A stretch of 64,000 bases of DNA from Lepidonotus clava (taxonomy: Eukaryota; Annelida; Polychaeta; Phyllodocida; Polynoidae). Positions 37,201 through 48,400 of this stretch are shown piece by piece (position 1 is the stretch's first letter; every line of letters starts with the position of its first letter). The stretch spans positions 22,608,908-22,672,907 of the forward strand of contig OW387134.1 of the NCBI GenBank assembly GCA_936440205.1. Direction: 5' to 3'. The notes beneath the pieces are model-generated. The model made no database searches. It saw only the letters and a program-made list of their open reading frames with translations, and had not been told where the DNA came from. Both the position numbers and the translations under genes were made by a program.

Positions 37201-39804
37201 TTCTATGCACTCTATTTCCTACCAACTACCTTGAGGCTAGCAATCACTCACCTCAGAGGGAGCAAGGCGTAAATGTGTTTATTAACTGACTTCTCCAGTT
37301 TGGATTAATGTGTCCTGACGGATCCCCATTCTATCTTCGCCCATTTACTTGGTTTCCCTTGGCATTGTGGCTTCACTAACCGTGATTACATTCAGATAAT
37401 GAGTAGGTAGAAGGGTGGAAAATGATGAAATGGGAGGTTGAGAGTCAGCCGCCCCACTGAAAGAACATGGAAAGGCGTTTGCGATGCACATCAAGGTTCC
37501 TACTCAAATATGGGGTAATAATTACAGACGATATCGATAGAACAAATCTGAAAAAAAGTATTTAGAAATCTGTGAAAGCTTTTGGAGACTCATGAACACT
37601 GTGTAAATGAGTATGCTGTTGACTACGCTTCAGTACATGAATCTTGTCTATATAGTAGCCACTTCAGTTATCAGTTATGTACCACTAATTACAACAATAA
37701 GTTCATGTAACCGTTTATCGAATCACTGACTTGAAAATGTACGTTTCTATGATGCGTTGGTACTAATTGATACTTGATATCAAATTAAATAGATGCAGAC
37801 ACAGGCTGTGACAGATTTCCTTCAAAGCTTATTTCTTTTGGGAGCACATCTCGTATTGCGTAAAGTAGAACTACTAGAGGAATAGAGAAGAGCTATTTGA
37901 CTTTATCACTCTAACATCCAGATTGTAATGTGTGGATGAAGACAGGAATGATGCACCTACGACGCCAAGCTTGTACAATCAGGTTTTTACTTTCCTAAAT
38001 GTAAATTGTAGGCCTATCAATTCTCAACCAGAACTCGGTTTTGCTATACAGTAATAGTGCACCCGTGGGGAAAGACTCGCCTCTATTAAGCCTTGCTTTT
38101 GTGTGTAGAAAATGTATTCTCAGAGAAACTGACTTACAGCCGGTATCTGATAGCTTAATGTTTGATGCTAAGTTCTTATCTGTCTCGCTCTGGCTTCACT
38201 GTATAGTGTAATATATTAAATAGACCTCCTCTACAAGAACCATTCTTACGAACAGAAATATCAAATAGGCCCTGTAGAAGAGGTCTTAAGAATACTGGAA
38301 GGGCTATGCCAATATTTCAATCAGAAAAAACGTTACAGTAACTTTCACATGAAAAGGTCAGACATACAAAAAGTGGTAAACTTTGGCTGCACTTGATACT
38401 TTTCGTCATAAAATACATTTATTTCCACTTTTTATGACTTGGACATGCAAGAAAACCTGTTGATGCAGAAGGATGTTTATGAAATGAAGGAAGCTCTGCT
38501 CAATAAAAGAAGAAATCATTTTAATAGCTGTACATGAATACTTACATGAATATTTCTATTATCATCGCTACAATACGAAAAAAATACTTTTCACTGTTAA
38601 TGATCTGGATCTAGTAAAGAAATCGCAAACAAAATTATTATGTATCTATATCGCAGTTGAATTGCATAGTGTGCAGATCAGTGTGATTTAGACAGCTGCA
38701 ATAATGTTCCAAAATCTTAGATTACAACGTGAAAATTTCAGTAATTTGAAGGTGTGTTCACATGCGATTTGAGAGCATGTCTGATCATTGTGGCAAAAAT
38801 ACCTGCGATTTGACCATTCACCGGTCTTTTTTAAGTTGCAAAGGTTTAAAATCACAAGTGCAGGAAAATGTTACGTGGTGATTATTTTTTCACATAGTAA
38901 GTCAAACCGAAATGTTTCAGCCTTTGCATTCATTTTGTTCTTCTTTTGCGAAATATGTAGAAAGTGGAACATAGTTTGCAGATGTTTTCCTGTGATGTAG
39001 GGCCTAATTGCGATCCTGTACCTACTTTGCCTGCATTTGTGTACTCCTAAGTCCCCCTCAACTGTCATTCAAAACCTGCGATTTGAACATTCACAAGGTA
39101 CTGAATCGCAACCCCCAAGTATCGCATAGTATGCCACAGGCTTAATTAAGGCTAGGAACCACACAAAGTGCTAGTGAGACCTATTTAGGCAGACTGATGA
39201 CCCGTACGTTCTATGAACAACAAAAGACTAAGGCATCCTTTAAATATTGTATACTGCGTTTGAAATGCCTAGGCAAAGCTTCACATGTGCTTCTCTATAA
39301 ATATCTCAAGCTGGGCTCGTATATCATAGTTTATACACATAAATATTGTGAAGACGCCCAATGGTCATTCTGCGAGAGGGTGAGAAGAGTTACAAGGCTA
39401 TATATCTTTCCTTTCTGAATTAAACGGGGGTTTAAAGTAGTTTCTATGGACAACAAAGGACCTAATTAGCCCTGCCTGAATGAATTTGAAGGGACGAGAA
39501 CTCGCCAAGTTAATTGCCTTTCTTGAAACATGATTTATGCCGAATCTGGCGCTACATGAAAGAGCTAATCAAGGAACCGGCTCTGATCCTTCCTATTACG
39601 ATACTTCATTTCTCCCAGGCCAACATGCAATATTTTCATGCCCGCCCTTGGGGCTCCAGTCACCTCGCCAAAGTAGGAATGTCAGCATTTCTTCGTGAAT
39701 CTGGAAAGAGTCGATAAACACAGGCCCAGATAACCCAATGACCGCGGTTTTACCTGTGCAGGGGTGGTCAACTGCGGTACAACCGCCCAGGCACCTGGGG
39801 CGTG
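31209..39804. other. Intron or intergenic, no exon supported
   Basis: Some of this is probably intron of the membrane-protein gene at 30.8 kb. I see no convincing exon on either strand. Short imperfect hairpins occur (for example 38222-38288, with gacctcctctaca and tgtagaagaggtc arms). The words cctgcgatttga and aatcgca recur at 38.7-39.1 kb, possibly from a decayed short element. Confidence 0.55.
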
Positions 39805-40194
39805 TTAAGGGGTATTCCAGTTTACGACTTGGGCTGCAATATGGCGATGTCGCAAGGAAATCGCACATAGGGCCTATTACAGATACAATACTATGTTACA
39901 CATATGACACATGCTCCAAATTGTCATTTTAAATCATATTATCACTCTTGTATGCAAATTTGTCTATCACATAGTCTAATCATGCTGATATTGCAGCCCA
40001 TGCAATGTGATGACGTCGCAAGGAAATCGCACAATATGACATATTACAGATACTGTTCTATGTTACACATATGACACATGCTCCAAATTGTCATTTTTAA
40101 TCATTTTATCAATCTTGTATGCAAATCTGTCTTTTATATAGTCATATCCTGCTGATATTGCAGCCCATGTCGTGTAGTGGAATATCCCCTTTAA
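39805..40194. mobile_element. TTAA-flanked MITE A with internal duplication
   Basis: The left end TTAAGGGGTATTCCA and the right end TGGAATATCCCCTTTAA are imperfect inverted copies. The subterminal gggctgcaat/attgcagccc also pair. Inside, a segment starting tcgcaaggaaatcgcaca is present twice with 166-bp spacing (from 39850 and from 40016). Non-coding. Confidence 0.7.
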
Positions 40195-40399
40195 GGCCCT
40201 ATTACACTACACGACTTGAGCTGCGATATTCACACAATATGTTGATATTAAAGATAAATTTGCATGAAGCATCAATATAATTATTAAAATTTGGCAATTT
40301 GGAGCTTGTTACATATGTGTCACAAAGAATCTTGTCTCTAATATGTATCGTTTCTCTATCAAATCGCAGCTCATGTCGTGTAGTGTAATAGGGCCTTAA
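40191..40399. mobile_element. TTAA-flanked MITE B, abutting MITE A
   Basis: The inverted ends TTAAGGCCCTATTACACTAC and GTAGTGTAATAGGGCCTTAA are nearly perfect over about 38 bp (through cacgac..gagctgcgat). Its left TTAA is the right TTAA of MITE A. The end sequence gtcgtgtagtg is shared with MITE A, so the two are related families. Confidence 0.8.
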
Positions 40400-42728
40400 G
40401 GGCTGTACCGTCCCGGGGCTTCCCATTGGCCGGTCGTGTTTGTTGCCGTTGTTCGTGAGGAAAATGCCAATTCAGTTGGCGGAAATAACGTGATGTTGGT
40501 CCAGAAGGTACCCGACATGTCACGTACAGCCCCTGCGCTTACGGCTTAGAGGAGATATAGAGGATGTCTCACTGTATATAGTCTCTTCATGTATGCCGGC
40601 CAATATGCTGAATGCAGATTCTCAAATTCGGCGAGAGGATGAAGAGGCCGTCGGGATGATGTCACTTCTTGTCTTTGAGCATCCACACAGAATGCGATTC
40701 GCGGTAAAATCTGTTTCACAAAATCATTCTTTTCCCAAATATGCCATACTTGCACTCTTAGATAACTATGTTTGGAATGAATATACGTTAGGGCATTAAC
40801 AAACGCTGGGGGTTTCTAAAACTTCCTAATAATTATGATAAAATGTATGTAGCTATCAGTTCCAAGACGATGCCATGATTCTATACAGGCCTACATAGAA
40901 ACCCTGGGAGGTTGTTGAAAATTAAGAAAATATGTCAAACAAAATCCCAAAACGTTGAACTACAAGAAATTAAAATGTAACTGATCATCCGATTACCTTG
41001 TGAAGATTACAACATAAATCGTTTTAATTTGAGCTTCAGCCTTAAGTGTGCATTAAAAGGATTTTTTAAAATCAAAATGGTGGGGAGTCGTCTTCAGTGC
41101 AGGGGGAGAAGTGTCGGCGAACTGAATAAGCTTAATGCCTATATTCCACATGCCAACTTTGCTGCCGAATTTTAAAATCAACAGTGAAAATAAAGGTCAA
41201 CTGGAGATGTGTTTTATGTAAATAGAAAGGTCTAACGAATCCCTTTTGAATGGTGTATAGGGTATAGGTTTTCGTGTTATATTCCTAAAGAAACATCAAG
41301 CACATACAAAACCGGCAGCATCAATTTCGGTGTGTGGAATACAGGTTTAAGGCCTAAGTGAATGTTGTTTTTATTCAACTAGTAATGTGACGCTTAGCCT
41401 TAAAGAAGTTTTGTTGTGTTTTCTTAGGCAAAATGGAAATTGTAAGCTACGTACATTGATTTTTCCTGAAAATATCCTTTAATGTTTTCTTTGTTGTACC
41501 TATCTCTTCCCCATCCTCTCTCCTTTGTCCTGTCTTCTCTCTTCCCCTCCAAGTTCCCCCTCCTTCTTTTATTCGCTCCCCCTTTTCTGTGGCAAAATAT
41601 GGCACGGTGAGCTTCTTAGGTACAATAGAAAATACACAGAATAGCTTGAATGGAGATACTTCCGTAAATTTATAGAGAAAATACATCAATACCCATCTCC
41701 AGCTATTTTAGAGGAAGAATTGGATTCAGAGCTCTACTGGCCAAGTTTACACGGTGACCCCTATTCCTTATACTGAAAATGATAGCTTATAGCCTTCTAC
41801 ACAACATGTGTATCAATTTAAAAGTTTACTAGATTGTTATTAATTCTTGCACATCTTAATTTCCATATTGTCACAGTCAGTGAGAAGATTGAGGCTGTCT
41901 GTTTCACTTGCCCAACCCTATATTACTATTATTATTTACCTCTATGGTTGTGTTATCTAGTTAATAAAAAAGTGTTAAGAACGTGGATTATATTGTGTTA
42001 TAACATCGCGTTTTCCTCATGTTTGCAAAACCAACACATGATCAAACTGATATAACTGAAGATTTCCATGGTGACCTCTTCCCTTTTGCTCTTCTTTTTG
42101 GAATATTTGGAGGTATATCTTGAATATTGATTCTACATGAACTGCACCTAGTTATGATCACAAACCCATCTTTAAGTTAAGCCATAGGCAGATGTTTCGG
42201 GACGTTTGACAATTATTTGAGCTTGATCACCATATTTCTCTTCAAATAAATCTCACCTTGATTTAATGACATTTATGACTAATGATAATATATTTCTGTT
42301 AATATCTTAAAAGACTAATTATTTGTTATAATATCATCCTTTATTGTAAAGTTAGTCTTAAAACGTTCATTACATTAACGTGACATTGATAAAGATGTTA
42401 GAGCTGATTTTGTTGAATAAGGTGATTTTCTGAGATTCCACCACTTCCAGGACCAGACACAAGCATTGGCGACATGGGCTGTGTCCACAACTCGGGTCAG
42501 TGGGCGGTCCACCCCAGTGAACGTTTAGAGTGCCTACCTCTAGGGACAAGCACAGGTTCTTTGATCGATTGACTGGTGCACGCTAACAGTACTCGGTGTC
42601 AATAGATAAGCCTTTACCGAATTTTCAAAGAACAGGGTTTAAATAATGCGAGTAAAACAACTGCAAAACAGTTTGAATCCGAAGCAAAATATATCTATAA
42701 AGCTGGTATATGTAACAACATGATCAGA
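40400..42728. other. Non-coding host DNA
   Basis: AT-rich, with only short featureless frames. A GC-richer patch at 42450-42550 starts after an acceptor-like ccacttccag but cannot be tied to a protein. Confidence 0.6.
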
Positions 42729-42910
42729 GTATGAAGTGTCAGTTCTATTCCACTGTATCCCTGAAACCCTGTTTGCCATTTTCCCCTCTTCTTTCCCCCT
42801 TTTACCCATTTATCATAATCAAAATTAAATGTACATGTAATGACCATTTTACCCCGCATTTTACAAACAGGGTTACAGGGATACAGTGGAATAGAACTGA
42901 CGCTTCATAC
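42729..42910. mobile_element. 182-bp inverted-repeat MITE
   Basis: The left arm gtatgaagtgtcagttctat and its continuation through ccctgtttg (about 47 bp) is mirrored at the right as caaacaggg through cttcatac, ending at 42910, with few mismatches. The unpaired centre is C/T-rich. It has no coding capacity. Confidence 0.85.
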
Positions 42911-43223
42911 CCTGCTCCAACATGTATATACCAGTAAATTTTGTATTCATTGTATGAATATTATATTAATTCCCTAATTAGTATTAACTGTTGCCCACCA
43001 GCTTGGAAGTTGGGATTGATATAGTTACCTTTACAACGGTAAATTTGTAGTATATCTAATTTCATCTTTAGCTGAGAAACAGGCCCATGGATTTCCAATG
43101 AATATGCCTCTTGAAGATGTATCTAGAATAAAGATATTCATTGGATTTATGAATTGAGTGATATAATTTTTGGTCAGCTATATTTGAAATACAAAACGCC
43201 CATGATATATTATGCTGCCATAC

Positions 43224-43368
43224 GATTTGTTCCGTATGCACTCAAATCCTTCTGATAGCCTTGAATAATAGCCATATGGCAGTTATAGTACTTCTCCCGA
43301 CAGCTTTAAGACAGTTCCTTAAGACTTGTTCCGTGTACACTCAAATGCTTTTGATAGCGTTGAGCATA
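43224..43368 (+). repeat. Host 99-bp tandem repeat split by the large transposon
   Basis: gatttgttccgtatgcactc (43224) recurs as gacttgttccgtgtacactc (43323). The second unit is cut off after gttgagcaTA at 43368, and its continuation (TAagccttattgcag, then gacagctttacgaca) is found at 58640 onward, across the transposon. The first unit shows the uninterrupted order. Confidence 0.75.
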
Positions 43369-43398
43369 TGGTCGATTATCACCAATTGTGACCACAGG
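43369..43398 (+). repeat. Left terminal inverted repeat
   Basis: It begins TGGTCGATTATCACCAATTG and ends GACCACAGG. Reverse-complemented, it differs from the right end at one position (AATTGG against ATTTGG). Confidence 0.85.
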
Positions 43399-44030
43399 GG
43401 GGTAAATGTGCCAAAAATGAAAATTTGTTCACATATTGATAAAACTTCTAGGGAATGTTGCTAAGACCATTATTGATATTCCCTGCAAGTTGGGAACACT
43501 AATATCCATAATTTATTGATTTATGGCAAAGTTTTACCTGACACCCAAGAAGAGTGAAGCAGTACAGAGACATGAAAAATCCAATTTTGTAAAAGTCTTA
43601 ATTTTTCTCTAAATCTCAAGGGGAACAATAAAAACATTTATGCATGTAGGGATGGGTGTTCTTGACAACATAGGTACCTTTTTTTGTTTAATTAGATAAT
43701 TCTTTCCAACTTTGGGGTTTATTGAAAATGTCAAATTTTGCTCAAAATGGTGAAGCTGGATTTTTTGAAGTTCTTTTTAAACTCATAAAAAAATAGGAAA
43801 CTTGAAAAAAAAAAAAATTACTCTAGTGTATTCATCTCACCTAGTACAAAGGAATCGTACAAGTTTTTTTTCAATTTTGGCTGTATTTTCTTGTAATTTA
43901 AAGGAATTTAGCCCATCTCTGTACTGCTTCACTCTTTAGCCCATGAAGCCTGAAAGCCATGAAAACTGAGTGGTGGAAGGCACATTTTTTATCGCCTCTT
44001 ATCAATTCAGATCTTATTTTTATAATTATT
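43399..44030. other. Left subterminal region of the large transposon
   Basis: Non-coding and AT-rich. It holds an inverted copy of the subterminal word at 43553-43568 (gtgaagcagtacagag) and a forward copy at 43917-43932 (ctctgtactgcttcac). The intervening 350 bp could therefore form a stem-loop. Confidence 0.6.
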
Positions 44031-46088
44031 TTTCCTGCATTAATGTCTAGCTTTTTTCACATTTTCACCATTTTTCACGTTTTTGCCCATTAAATTATCA
44101 AAATATTCGGGAATTTTGGCCCTTTTCATGCTTTTCACCTAATGAAAAGCCCATTTTTCGCGTCTTCGGAAAGCCATAAAAATGGGAAAATTCATAATTA
44201 GCGGGAAATAATCGGCCAAATCGTAGGTATCACCTCTGGTAACGCAACACCAACCGGAAAAAACACAAATTGTTGCCGTAAACTTGTATAATTTCCATGG
44301 TTACGGAATCTCTGTACTGCTTCATGCATCTCTGTACTGCTTCACTCTGCCAGCTGTGGCAACGGAACTAGTCTCTCTGGTTTCAATGCCCGTTTTCTGC
44401 AAATATCCCCTTATTTTAGTTGTTTTTCCTGCATTAATGTCTAGCTTTTTTCACATTTTCACCATTTTTCACGTTTTTGCCCATTAAATTATCAAAATAT
44501 TCGGGAATTTTGGCCCTTTTCATGCTTTTCACCTAATGAAAAGCCCATTTTTCGCGTCTTCGGAAAGCCATAAAAATGGGAAAATTCATAATTAGCGGGA
44601 AATAATCAGCCAAATCGTAGGTATCACCTCTGGTAACGCAACACCAACCGGAAAAAACACAAATAATTATTGCCGTAAACTTGTATAATTTCCATGGTTA
44701 CGGAATCTCTGTACTGCTTCATGCATCTCTGTACTGCTTCACTCTGCCAGCTGTGGCAACGGAACTAGTCTCTCTGGTTTCAATGCCCGTTTTCTGCAAA
44801 TATCCCCTTATTTTAGTTGTTTTTCCTGCATTAATGTCTAGCTTTTTTCATATTTTCACCATTTTTCACGTTTTTGCCCATTAAATTATCAAAATATTCG
44901 GGAATTTTGGCCCTTTTCATGCTTTTCACCTAATGAAAAGCCCATTTTTCGCGTCTTCGGAAAGCCATAAAAATGGGAAAATTCATAATTAGCGGGAAAT
45001 AATCGGCCAAATCGTAGGTATCACCTCTGGTAACGCAACACCAACCGGAAAAAACACAAATTATTGCCGTAAACTTGTATAATTTCCATGGTTACGGAAT
45101 CTCTGTACTGCTTCATGCATCTCTGTACTGCTTCACTCTGCCAGCTGTGGCAACGGAACTAGTCTCTCTGGTTTCAATGCCCGTTTTCTGCAAATATCCC
45201 CTTATTTTAGTTGTTTTTCCTGCATTAATGTCTAGCTTTTTTCACATTTTCACCATTTTTCACGTTTTTGCCCATTAAATTATCAAAATATTCGGGAATT
45301 TTGGCCCTTTTCATGCTTTTCACCTAATGAAAAGCCCATTTTTCGCGTCTTCAGAAAGCCATAAAAATGGGAAAATTCATAATTAGCGGGAAATAATCGG
45401 CCAAATCGTAGGTATCACCTCTGGTAACGCAACACCAACCGGAAAAAACACAAATTGTTGCCGTAAACTTGTATAATTTCCATGGTTACGGAATCTCTGT
45501 ACTGCTTCATGCATCTCTGTACTGCTTCACTCTGCCAGCTGTGGCAACGGAACTAGTCTCTCTATCGTTTCAAAGCCCGTTTTCCGCAAATATCCCCTTA
45601 TTTTAGTTGTTTTTCCTGCATTAATGTCTAGCTTTTTTCATATTTTCACCATTTTTCACGTTTTTGCCCATTAAATTATCAAAATATTCGGGAATTATGG
45701 CCCTTTTCATGCTTTTCACCTAATGAAAAGCCCATTTTTCGCGTCTTCAGAAAGCCATAAAAATGGGAAAATTCATAATTAGCGGGAAATAATCGGCCAA
45801 ATCGTAGGTATCACCTCTGGTAACGCAACACCAACCGGAAAAAACACAAATTGTTGCCGTAAACTTGTATAATTTCCATGGTTACGGAATCTCTGTACTG
45901 CTTCATGCATCTCTGTACTGCTTCACTCTGCCAGCTGTGGCAACGGAACTAGTCTCTCTATCGTTTCAATGCCCGTTTTCCGCAAATATCCCATTATTTT
46001 AGTTGTTTTTCCTGCATTAATGTCTAGCTTTTTTCATATTTTCACCATTTTTCACGTTTTTGCCCATTAAATTATCAAAATATTCGGG
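44031..46088 (+). repeat. Subterminal tandem array, unit about 395 bp, five and a fraction copies
   Basis: The units start at 44031, 44425, 44822, 45216, 45612 and 46008 (spacing 394-397 bp), each beginning tttcctgcattaatgtctag. The sixth is cut off at atattcggg near 46088. Copies are nearly identical. From the end of the first unit on, each full unit has two adjacent ctctgtactgcttca words near its end. The 67-codon frames in three units are by-products of the repeat. Confidence 0.95.
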
Positions 46089-46390
46089 CCTTTGTTTACT
46101 GATCAATAACATTCCAAATATTTGGAGAATTTAAAAAATTCCTAAATTTTCATATACCTTTAGGGTAAGGGAAACATCTCAGAAACTATATATAAAATTT
46201 ATCTTTTTGAGATACGATCTTATATTATTCAGCCACCAATTATATAATTATATAATTAAGCTCAAAACACAGACTAATGCATCTTAAATAACAAGAGGAA
46301 TAATTTAATTCAATAAATAATCAGGTTTTTCTGTACAATAATTGGTAATTTACACAAAAAGGGAATATCCAGAAGCATCCTGTGCTGTTA

Positions 46391-46890
46391 CGTTAAATAT
46401 TAAAAGCGTTGCCGTACACATACATGAAGTGAGTGTACGGCTATACATTTAAACCCATCAACACAGACCTACCAATATATTACGTCGCCGTACACATGAA
46501 TCATGGGTTAAACTTCAATATACATGTAGTGAGTGTACGGCAATGAATTTTCATAAGAACTGCGATCATATTTACATGGCATTGAGTAGCCTGTGATATA
46601 TACACACAAATGCAATATATTGCTACAAATGCTTTAGCGTTAAATATTAAAAGCGTTGCCGTACACATATAATATATGTTAGCATTTACACAAAGTGAGT
46701 GTACGGCTATACATTTAAACCCATCAACACAGACCTACCAATATATTACGTCGCCGTACACATGAATCATGGGTTAAACTTCAATATACATGTAGTGAGT
46801 GTACGGCAATGAATTTTCATAAGAACTGCGATCATATTTACATGGCATTGAGTAGCCTGTGATATATACAAATGCAAAATAATGATTTCA
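46391..46890 (+). repeat. 247-bp tandem duplication with TGTACGGC words
   Basis: The segment starting cgttaaatattaaaagcgtt at 46391 is repeated from 46638. Each copy holds four words alternating in strand (gccgtacacat, gtgtacggctatac, gccgtacacatg, gtgtacggcaatg). Confidence 0.9.
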
Positions 46891-47610
46891 TCTACAAATG
46901 CTGCTACTTTTATAATATTTACAATTAGTATCATAGGAAATAAGTGTACGGCTATGCATTTAAAGCCATTGACACATACCTACCAATATATATAATGAAT
47001 GTGACATGGTTTTAATTGGGCTAATGCGTCCGAAATAAAGAAATTGCAATGGCAGATGCCTAGAGCGCATTCCTCACGAACACTTTGCATACAATTATTG
47101 GCTCTCTATACATGTTGCCAAACAGCACGTGATATCAGCTAAAAATCAAAAGTGTCATCGTACACATAATGAAATATGAGAGGTTATCATAGACAAGGTT
47201 TGGGTGTACAGCAACGGATTTAATTAATTTCAATTAGCTCCACTTCATACTTTACATATATACAATGCGAGATAAAGTATCCGGCATTAAATTATTGTCT
47301 GTATAGTGGAGTACCAGGTATGAGCAATGTCATGCAGGTTGGGTTAGTACGGATTCTTTTTCTAAACACCTGGGTATTAACAGTGAAAATGCTGACACTA
47401 TGGCCCTTAAGTTGGCTCAGCCATACTTCTATTCCCTGTACTAGTGGCCATAGTTCAAGTTCATTAATATAAGACTTGTCATAGATAATGTCTGATGCAG
47501 CAGATATTACACGATAACACTTTGTATACATCACAAGTACATGTGTACAGCAATGGTTTTAATTACGTAGTATGTATGAGTAAAGGTGAGAAATAACTAT
47601 GATCAGTACA

Positions 47611-48070
47611 GGATCTTCTGCGCATATGAATTTATCACAAGTATCTAAGTGTACGGCAATGGTTCTAATAGTTTGTAAGAACTCTAGTGTTAAAGATGTG
47701 TACGGCATCGTATTTTTCTATTTTGAATTATTTTCTCTTTTAAATAGGTGTACGGCGTCGTATTTTCATTCTTGCATTAGATGCTGTACAATAAGGTAAA
47801 TATGCCGATTTTATCTTTGTTGCCGAATGATGAGCACAGGATCTTCTGCGCATATGAATTTATCACAAGTATGTAAGTGTACGGCAATGGTTCTAATAGT
47901 TTGTAAGAACACTAGTGTTAAAGATGTGTACGGCATCGTATTTTTCTATTTTGAATTATTTTCTTTTTTAAATAGGTGTACGGCGTCGTATTTTCTTTCT
48001 TGAATAAGATGTTAGATAACATTAGGTAAGTGTACGGCGTCGTTTTTTTTGCGTTAGATAAATAAATACA
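47611..48070 (+). repeat. 228-bp tandem duplication with TGTACGGC words
   Basis: ggatcttctgcgcatatgaa at 47611 recurs at 47839. Each copy has gtgtacggcaatgg, gtgtacggcatcg and gtgtacggcgtcg in the same order and spacing. Confidence 0.9.
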
Positions 48071-48159
48071 TGTACGCGGATCATATTTACAAACGTACAG
48101 CTGTGGCAATAAATAGTTGATGATATATATATAAGGTGATGATGTTTGTACATGTATGA

Positions 48160-48400
48160 GAACTGAAGTGCTACTATTACTATTAGAGGCCCCGTAGCTA
48201 GGGCAAATGAAAAATAACTTCTAACTACTACCATTCCAAATATAAGGCCCCTGTAGCTGGAGCAAATGAAAAATAACAACTGAAGTGCTACTATTACTAT
48301 TAGAGGCCCGGTAGCTGGGGCAAATTAAAAATAACTGCTACTATCACTTTTTGAGGCCCGGTAGCGGGGCAAATGAAAAATAACAGCAGCGGCGACACAT
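48160..48400 (+). repeat. Four degenerate units of about 55-60 bp behind the transposase gene
   Basis: Words such as tgctactattactattagag, gtagctggggcaaat and gaaaaataac recur four times between the stop codon of the transposase gene and the 228-bp duplication. They could form part of its 3' UTR. I saw no clear polyadenylation signal for this gene. Confidence 0.75.

Noticed and set aside
44284-45278. Three identical 67-codon frames.
   Set aside because: They occur once per unit of the 395-bp array, have no flanking gene signals and consist of low-complexity sequence.
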